Assembly (NCBI RefSeq): GCF_004345615.1 | Contig: NZ_SLWK01000006.1 | Span: forward strand, 124,001-188,000 | Direction of reading: 5' to 3' | Length of the DNA stretch: 64,000 nt | From: Natronoflexus pectinivorans | GTDB taxonomy: Bacteria > Bacteroidota > Bacteroidia > Bacteroidales > Marinilabiliaceae | Shown here: positions 61,501-64,000 of the stretch, piece after piece | How positions within the stretch are numbered: the stretch's first letter is position 1 | How the letters are laid out: each line of letters begins with the position of its first letter | Notes under the pieces: model-generated | The model's input: only the letters and a program-made list of their open reading frames with translations | Told to the model about the DNA's origin: nothing | Database searches by the model: none | Made by a program: the position numbers and the translations under genes

Positions 61501-64000
61501 CAAATATAGATCACATTGAGTTTTGGTTGATGGATCCTTTCTTCTATGATGAAGGAACCCATGAAGGAGGAGATTTTTATATCAATCTTGGAAATGTTTC
61601 TGAGGATATCTTACGCGATGGTCGCAAATTTTTTGAGCAGGGCTTACCGGGGCCCGGAGAGCCATTTGATGTTGACTCCACTGTTTGGGGATATGTTCCA
61701 CGGAGGCAGAGTATGGTTAATGCATTCAGCAACGATCCAGCTACCAGAATGATGCAGGATGTGGGTCTCAATGGGATGAGTTCAGAAAGAGAGCGTCAGT
61801 TTTATCGTGGAGGTGGAAATGGCTTTTTGGATCAGATAGAGAATATGTATAGTACGGGTCAGTTATCTGAAGAGGCATATAATAGAATAATGAACGACCC
61901 TGCTTCAGATGATTTTAGATACTTCAGAGGGCGTGAACATGATGAAAATGAAAGGAGTATTCTTGAAAGGTATAAATATTACAATAACCCTGAAGGAAAC
62001 AGTCGCCCCACCGAGTTTTCAGGAGAGTCGTTCAGTACCGCTGCAACCACCATCCCAGATTCGGAAGATATCAATGGTGATAATACATTGAGTGAAGCTG
62101 AAGATTACTACCAGTACAGGATCAGCTTGCGTCCCGGAGATATGAACGTGGGAGAGAACTATATTACTGATGTTGTTGAGTCAACTGTCACACTTCGTAA
62201 TGGAAACACCGAAACCATTAAATGGTATCAGTTTCGTGTGCCGGTAAATTCTCCCGATGCAATCGTTGGAGACATTAGAGACTTAAGGTCTGTCCGGTTT
62301 ATGAGGATGTTTCTTCATAATTTCAGCGATACGGTTATTTTACGTTTTGCCACATTGGATTTAGTTAGGGCGGAATGGCGCAGATATGACAGGGATCTAT
62401 TCGAGATTGCAGACAATGTTACACCAAATCCCAGTACCCAATTTGAAGTTTCTGCTGTTAATATCGAGGAGAATGGAAACCGGGAACCGGTTAATTATAT
62501 CTTGCCCCCGGGAATCAGTCGGGTGATTGACCCTGCCAACCCTTCAGTGAGGGAGTTGAACGAGCAGTCCATCTCACTTAAAGTCGTTGATCTTGCCAGT
62601 GGAGATGCACGAGGAGTTTATAAATCCATAAACATGGATATGCGGCAATACCAAAATCTGGTTATGGATATTCATGCTGAAGCGGTGCAGGGATATCATT
62701 TGCAGGATAATGAAATGCGGGCTTTCATCCGTATTGGTTCCGATTATCAGAACAACTATTACGAATATGAAGTTCCGCTAAAACTTACTCCTCCCGGGTT
62801 CTACAGAAGCAGTTCCGAAGCTCATCGTTACATTGTGTGGCCTGAAGAGAACAGGATGAACATCCCTCTTGACCTTTTCCAACAGATAAAACTTAGAAGA
62901 AACGATGAGATGCGAATGGCAGGTTCGGAAGTGCGGCTTACTGATGTTTATGAATGGTTTGATCCTGACAATCCTGATAGTAGGTTGAAAATCAGGGGAA
63001 ATCCAAACCTTGGAAATGTGAGGGCGGTGATGATTGGCGTTCGAAATGGAGCCCTGGAAGAACGTACTGCAGAGGTCTGGATGAATGAACTACGTTTGAC
63101 AGGGTTTAATGATCGTGGTGGTTGGGCTGCCAACAGCAGAATGAATGTTCGTTTGGCTGATTTGGGCAGTGTTCAGGTTGCCGGTGCCATGAGTACTGTC
63201 GGTTTTGGCAGTATTGACCAAGGGGTTACAGAGCGCAGTCAGGAAGATTTTTATCAGTACGATATTGCAACATCTCTTGAGTTAGGTAAATTTCTTGGTC
63301 CGGAAAGCCGAATGACCATACCTTTTTATATGGGCTACAGTGAGCAGGTAGCTACGCCCGAATACTATCCGCTGGATCCTGATATCCCGCTTGATGTAGC
63401 ATTAAGCAATGCCGAAACCAGAGCAGAAAGGGATAGTATAAAGCAAGTCTCGCAGGATTATGTTCGCCGTAAAAGTTTTAACTTCACAAATGTACGACTT
63501 CAACCTAAAGATAGTGAGGTGAGTTTTTATAGTCCATCCAACTTGAGTGCTACTTATTCATTTAATGAAACCTACAGAAGAAATATTGATACGCAATATT
63601 TCTATGACAGAAATTACAGGGGGATACTGGCGTATAATTTTGTCAATCGCCCTTCTGCGATTGAGCCGTTTTCGAGTGTAAGCGGAGACGCTTTAAGATT
63701 GATAAGAGATTTTAATTTTTATCTGGCACCCACACAGGTCAATTATCGTTGGGAACTTACTCGTGGATACAGGGAAGAGCAACTCAGGAGTATTTCTGAT
63801 CCTAACTTTCATATTCCGGTTAGTGTGAATAAAGATTTTTATTTCAATCGGTATTTTGAATTGAGGTATAATCTTACCAGAGCTTTGTCGATCGATTTCA
63901 GAACAACAAACAATGCTATAATTGATGAGCCGGATGGGCCTGTAAATAAGGATCTGTACAAGGATGAATATGATTTATGGAGAGATTCGGTTATGACGAA
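58506..64000 (+). CDS. sprA: T9SS outer-membrane translocon protein SprA/Sov (partial, open at right edge)
   Basis: In frame from TTG 58506 there are 1831 codons with no stop to the window end. TTG is the only usual start after the preceding in-frame TGA (58488-58490); it begins a signal peptide (MRKKIAYSLIVPFLTSLFLF). SprA landmarks follow: AEYDPATGMVTMYRK, TAELQLGVNRTKIDNPTLQE, TTTFDFQQKIQMNIRG, YNTEATFDFENQI, IIKSIEAGNVSMPLPG, and YIDDFEGTKIPID near residue 850. SprA is the very large 36-stranded barrel through which T9SS cargo crosses the outer membrane. Pro/Asp/Glu-rich residues about 40-75 precede the conserved part. Together with porW it shows a T9SS-positive organism. Confidence 0.93.
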   Translation, partial: MRKKIAYSLIVPFLTSLFLFAGTNDYMVEALTDRESFQVPETEEQSPIDEEDEPRVDDTPQTPSLVDDEPVEPVGITPLPVRQDPRTDRQGRIRLQDPDNIDYTAEYDPATGMVTMYRKIGNVPVRLPYTMSLEDYQNHQKRRSMQEYWERNNVDQERDAERGFGHIRVGGEAFESIFGSNVINIRPQGTAELQLGVNRTKIDNPTLQERMRQTTTFDFQQKIQMNIRGNIGERLRLGINYNTEATFDFENQINLEYEGGEDDIIKSIEAGNVSMPLPGTLITGSQSLFGVKTEMQFGKLTVTSVFSQQKGETSVMNIQGGAQTQEFDIGADEYDRNRHFFLSHFFRDNYDRALQNLPVVNSPVNITRVEVWVTNRTSNFEQSRNIVAFTDLGENSANISNNRWQGNVNVPPSNRANNLYEVMSTGSEGDIRNFNNASTTLSGISQLRSTRDYERIENARLLTEAEYSLNSRLGYISLNSALNADEILAVAFEYTYNGEVFRVGEFSRSGVEAPNSLIAKLIKGTNLSPQFKYWDLMMKNIYSIGAFQVSPDDFRLNVVHMNDSIGSYLNYFPEDPLNGRLFISIMELDNLNSRLEPTPDGTFDFVPGYTIIPAQGRVIFPVLEPFGSHMDGKLSGAPQDVRNRYVFQELYDSTRTVAAQMAEKNKYRIRGSFKSSAGAEISLNAFNIPRGSVVVTAGGRRLTENVDYSVDYTSGRIRILNQGLMESGTPIQVSLESQSLFNLQTKTLIGTHLDYRFTEDFNVGATVMHLRERPLTQKVAYGNEPIANTIWGLNTSFYRESNLLTSLVNRLPMIQTTAPSSISFEAEFAHLIPGHPNVIDRQGTSYIDDFEGTKIPIDMKHWHAWRLASTPQGQDLFPEADRMNDLSYGYNRARLAWYVIDPLFLRNNNLTPSHLRRDPDSQSNHYVREVFEREIFPNRNTAYGEPTNISVLNLAYYPKERGPYNFDTRIDRDGFLNDPASRWGGIMRAISGNTDFEAANIDHIEFWLMDPFFYDEGTHEGGDFYINLGNVSEDILRDGRKFFEQGLPGPGEPFDVDSTVWGYVPRRQSMVNAFSNDPATRMMQDVGLNGMSSERERQFYRGGGNGFLDQIENMYSTGQLSEEAYNRIMNDPASDDFRYFRGREHDENERSILERYKYYNNPEGNSRPTEFSGESFSTAATTIPDSEDINGDNTLSEAEDYYQYRISLRPGDMNVGENYITDVVESTVTLRNGNTETIKWYQFRVPVNSPDAIVGDIRDLRSVRFMRMFLHNFSDTVILRFATLDLVRAEWRRYDRDLFEIADNVTPNPSTQFEVSAVNIEENGNREPVNYILPPGISRVIDPANPSVRELNEQSISLKVVDLASGDARGVYKSINMDMRQYQNLVMDIHAEAVQGYHLQDNEMRAFIRIGSDYQNNYYEYEVPLKLTPPGFYRSSSEAHRYIVWPEENRMNIPLDLFQQIKLRRNDEMRMAGSEVRLTDVYEWFDPDNPDSRLKIRGNPNLGNVRAVMIGVRNGALEERTAEVWMNELRLTGFNDRGGWAANSRMNVRLADLGSVQVAGAMSTVGFGSIDQGVTERSQEDFYQYDIATSLELGKFLGPESRMTIPFYMGYSEQVATPEYYPLDPDIPLDVALSNAETRAERDSIKQVSQDYVRRKSFNFTNVRLQPKDSEVSFYSPSNLSATYSFNETYRRNIDTQYFYDRNYRGILAYNFVNRPSAIEPFSSVSGDALRLIRDFNFYLAPTQVNYRWELTRGYREEQLRSISDPNFHIPVSVNKDFYFNRYFELRYNLTRALSIDFRTTNNAIIDEPDGPVNKDLYKDEYDLWRDSVMT

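Overview
The window looks like a chromosomal stretch of a Bacteroidota bacterium, probably a free-living or fermentative Bacteroidales/Marinilabiliales-type organism (the rank is inference from gene content). Support comes from the LpxC-FabZ fusion, PorW/SprE and SprA of the type IX secretion system (T9SS), DUF4837 and GSCFA proteins, a GT3-type glycogen synthase fused to a GT35 phosphorylase, TAnnTTTG-like promoter elements, and weak or absent Shine-Dalgarno sequences. No phage, insertion sequence with transposase, or CRISPR array is visible.

Layout. 1-2400: C-terminally cut porW/sprE (minus). 2707-4041: divergent NtrC-like response regulator with a degenerate AAA+ domain. 4235-5669: gcvH and kdsB. 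5677-16624 with 29311-30792: glycogen/alpha-glucan metabolism, namely branching enzyme, GT3-GT35 fusion, GH57 enzyme, GT4 glycosyltransferase, debranching enzyme and, separately, a cytoplasmic GH13 amylase. 17084-19839: GSCFA protein overlapping an alpha/beta hydrolase, then a HEPN/MNT toxin-antitoxin-like pair whose HEPN gene carries an in-frame TAG. 19840-20288: short-repeat islands. 20289-27261: queG-sufT-sufE-sufS-sufD-sufC-sufB on the minus strand. 27876-32494: Kv-type potassium channel with a zinc ribbon, DUF308 protein, amylase, small helical protein, HD phosphohydrolase. 32549-35958: lpxD, lpxC-fabZ, lpxA. 36103-45603: pdxA, pepA, a small conserved protein, DUF4837 lipoprotein, lytic transglycosylase, tatA, rseP, dxr, M23 peptidase. 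45726-45798: initiator tRNA. 46403-52060: mscS and the rimP-nusA-infB operon (minus) with a promoter and attenuator-like leader. 52678-58462: two DUF3857/transglutaminase-like exported proteins, a ThiL-family protein that has lost several metal-binding Asp residues, and ruvA. 58506-64000: start of sprA, open at the right edge.

How the genes work together. The glycogen cluster could both make and mobilise intracellular alpha-glucan, with synthase and phosphorylase in one polypeptide. The suf cluster is a complete Fe-S assembly pathway followed by an Fe-S user (QueG). kdsB, lpxD, lpxC-fabZ and lpxA make lipid A/KDO; rseP, tatA, the M23 and LysM proteins belong to envelope upkeep; porW and sprA are T9SS parts. 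The most unusual items are the response regulator without GAFTGA, the ThiL-like probable pseudoenzyme, the GT3-GT35 fusion, the HEPN gene with a nonsense codon, and several dispersed palindromic elements in intergenic DNA.
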